Origin: Rhodococcus_D sp039923155 | GTDB taxonomy: Bacteria; Actinomycetota; Actinomycetes; Mycobacteriales; Mycobacteriaceae | DNA length: 15,711 nucleotides | Assembly: GCA_039923155.1 (NCBI GenBank) | Contig: JBDTDI010000094.1 | Span: 1-15,711, forward strand | Direction of reading: 5' to 3' | In this document: positions 14,405-15,711 of the stretch, one piece after another | Layout of the letters: each line of letters begins with the position of its first letter | Position numbering within the stretch: position 1 is the stretch's first letter | Program-made: the position numbers and the translations under genes | Notes under the pieces: model-generated | What the model was told of the DNA's origin: nothing | The model's input: the letters and a program-made list of their open reading frames with translations, nothing else | The model's database searches: none

Positions 14405-14431
14405 ATGTAGTGACGCGGCGGTCGATGTCAA
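14404..14431 (-). promoter_or_regulatory. SigA-type promoter of the ABC efflux operon
   Basis: On the minus strand a perfect TTGACA -35 (14426-14431) is followed after 16 bp by TACATT (14404-14409, 4 of 6 to the -10 consensus). The predicted transcription start is at or next to GTG 14396, and the adjoining palindrome would let TetR block initiation. This is the strongest promoter match I see in the window. Confidence 0.65.
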
Positions 14432-14447
14432 CGGTCAGGCGGTGGGG

Positions 14448-15026
14448 GTGGCGCGAGCAGGTCGTCGACCCGGGCCGACGCAGACCCGGGACGCGATCCT
14501 GACGGCCGCCCGCACCCACTTCGCCGCGAACGGCTACGTCGGCACCACGGTGCGCGCGGTCGCCGCCGAGGCCGGCGTCAACCCCGCGCTGATCCACCAC
14601 TACTTCCACACCAAGGACCAGCTGTTCCTGGCCGCCCTTGCGCTGCCGATCGATCCCGCGGCCACCATCACCGAGCTGCTTGCGACCGGACCCCGGTCGG
14701 AGCTCCCGGAGCGCCTCGTCCGCTTCTACGTCACCGCGTGGCGCGACCCGACGACCGGCCAGGCGCTGCAGGCCGTCCTGCGCCGGGCCGTGAGCGACGA
14801 GCCCAGCGCCGCGCTGCTGCGCAACCTGCTCGAGACCGTGCTTCTTCCTCGGGTCTCGGGTGCGCTGGGGGTCCCGAAGCTGCAGGTGGCGACGGCCATG
14901 TCACAGCTGGTGGGGCTGGTCCTGGGCGCCACCATCCTGCGCGTCGAGCCGCTGGCCTCGGCGAGCGAGGACGAGCTGGTGGCCCTCGTCGCACCCGCGA
15001 TCGGCCCCTACCTCCTGGCGACCTGA
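14448..15026 (+). CDS. TetR family transcriptional regulator
   Basis: A 192-residue one-component repressor. The N-terminal helix-turn-helix (about 14-60) has the family pattern TRDAILTAARTHFAANGY, then TTVRAVAAEAGVNPALIHHYFHTKDQLF. The rest is an all-helical ligand and dimer domain resembling the TetR C-terminal type common next to ABC efflux genes. It is divergent from the ATPase-permease operon and very likely represses both itself and that operon through the palindrome at 14389-14404, released by the exported compound. GTG 14448 has AGGCGG (14437-14442) 5 nt upstream; GTG 14442 and GTG 14397 are alternatives in the same frame. The codons after 14397 (GTT AAA TGT AGT) are unlike the rest of the gene, arguing for the shorter form, but the start remains open. 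Confidence 0.9.
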   Translation: MARAGRRPGPTQTRDAILTAARTHFAANGYVGTTVRAVAAEAGVNPALIHHYFHTKDQLFLAALALPIDPAATITELLATGPRSELPERLVRFYVTAWRDPTTGQALQAVLRRAVSDEPSAALLRNLLETVLLPRVSGALGVPKLQVATAMSQLVGLVLGATILRVEPLASASEDELVALVAPAIGPYLLAT

Positions 15027-15058
15027 CCAGCTCCGTCGTCCCGCGCACACTGGACCCC

Positions 15059-15711
15059 ATGGGCGCAGCGAGCTACGGCGACCGGCACGCGCGGGTGTAC
15101 GACCGCATCTACGGGCGACGCTTCGCCCCCGACGCCGCCGTTCGCACCCTCGCTGCGGCTGCGGCAGGCGGAGCCGTCCTCGAGCTGGGGGTGGGCACGG
15201 GGCGGCTGGCCATCCCCCTGGCCGCCGGCGGCATCGTGGTCGACGGCATCGAGGCGAGCCCGGCGATGGTCGCGCAGCTGCGCTCGCGGCCGGGTGCCGA
15301 ACGCGTCGGGGTGCACCAGGTCGACCTCGCCGGGTTCAGGTTGCCCCGCCACGACTACGCGGTCGCGGTGTGCGCGGTGAGCACGCTGTTCATGCTCGAG
15401 CACGCCGCGCAGCTCGAGTGCCTGCGCTCCACCGCCACGCACCTGCGTCCCGGCGGCCGCCTCTACGTCGAGGCCTTCCGCCCGGACGCCGGCCGCTTCG
15501 ACAGCGACGGTCACCGGGTGGAGGACCGCACCCACGGCTCGGTTCACCACGTCGTGCGCAGCACCCACGACCCCCACGCCCGAACGATCCGCCTCGCCCA
15601 CGAGCTCGACGACGGGACCTACGAGGTGGTCCTGCACCACCGCACGCCCGAGGACCTCGACGACGCGGCCGCCGAGGCCGGGTTCCGCCTCGCGCACCGC
15701 TGGCACGACTG
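15059..15711 (+). CDS. Class I SAM-dependent methyltransferase, 3' end beyond window
   Basis: An open frame from ATG 15059 runs off the window after 217 full codons without a stop. The SAM site motif I is VLELGVGTGRL (40-50), followed by an acidic strand-2 end at IEAS (E65), VDL after strand 3 and the post-motif RPGGRLYVEAF. This is the Methyltransf_25/11 kind of small-molecule methyltransferase; the substrate is unknown. It starts with MGAASYGDRHARVYDRIY, a typical opening for the family. CACACT ends 7 nt before ATG, with no Shine-Dalgarno, resembling the leaderless starts elsewhere in the window. It follows the TetR gene after 32 bp in the same direction, so it may be co-transcribed, but nothing links it to efflux. 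It is not related in detail to the two FkbM genes at the other end. Confidence 0.85.
   Translation, partial: MGAASYGDRHARVYDRIYGRRFAPDAAVRTLAAAAAGGAVLELGVGTGRLAIPLAAGGIVVDGIEASPAMVAQLRSRPGAERVGVHQVDLAGFRLPRHDYAVAVCAVSTLFMLEHAAQLECLRSTATHLRPGGRLYVEAFRPDAGRFDSDGHRVEDRTHGSVHHVVRSTHDPHARTIRLAHELDDGTYEVVLHHRTPEDLDDAAAEAGFRLAHRWHD

Noticed and set aside
15008..15706. Minus-strand ORF of 232 codons at the right edge
   Set aside because: It is antisense to the methyltransferase with clear SAM motifs; its composition is typical of a shadow frame.
1..15711. Search by eye for CRISPR arrays, insertion sequences, integrases, toxin-antitoxin pairs and phage-defence operons
   Set aside because: No spaced direct repeats, transposase motifs or defence-type domain sets were found; the single HNH gene is not enough to propose a defence system.

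Overview
The window is 15.7 kb of GC-rich DNA with very strong G/C third-position bias and many GTG starts. It is densely coding and almost certainly the chromosome of a high-GC actinobacterium. The best marker is a dCTP deaminase that, from memory, is nearly the same as the mycobacterial enzyme; it lies beside a divergent tRNA-Gly. A DUF222/HNH (13E12-type) protein and a GAF-ANTAR regulator fit the same phylum. Pseudonocardiales, Mycobacteriales or a nearby order is plausible, but I cannot narrow it further from sequence alone.

Layout. (1) 5-1525: two divergent FkbM-type SAM methyltransferases, separated by a short region with a perfect tandem 11-bp repeat. (2) 1602-5583: a cyclic-di-GMP and signalling block, with a GAF-GGDEF diguanylate cyclase and a GAF-EAL phosphodiesterase in the same direction. 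Overlapping the EAL gene tail-to-tail is a GAF-ANTAR-PAS protein, a putative RNA-binding antiterminator with an unusual domain order. (3) 5640-8153: dcd followed after 9 bp by an ABC exporter half-transporter, read leftward. (4) 8223-9860: tRNA-Gly(CCC) and a DUF222/HNH endonuclease-like protein. (5) 9996-12939: a metabolite:H+ symporter gene broken by a single-base frameshift, divergent from a FadR-type GntR regulator that is translationally coupled to a HAD/haloacid-dehalogenase-like hydrolase. This looks like one regulated uptake and catabolism locus. (6) 12961-15026: an ABC-2 export system (ATPase plus permease, 4-bp overlap) divergent from a TetR regulator, with a strong palindromic operator on the shared promoter. 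(7) 15059-end: a class I methyltransferase cut by the window edge.

How the genes fit together. The diguanylate cyclase keeps its GGDEF and RxxD inhibitory motifs, and the EAL protein keeps its catalytic signature, so together they can make and break c-di-GMP under GAF-sensed signals. The GntR/HAD/symporter set resembles small-acid uptake loci. The TetR/ABC set resembles self-regulated drug-efflux operons.

A window-wide regulatory pattern stands out. Several first-in-operon genes have a TAnnnT -10-like hexamer ending 6-7 nt before the start codon and no Shine-Dalgarno, which suggests leaderless transcripts. The genes with a clear Shine-Dalgarno are the regulator and transporter of the GntR locus, with weaker ones at the EAL and TetR genes. 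I see no CRISPR array, insertion sequence, integrase or rRNA, and no gene-free stretch longer than about 180 bases.
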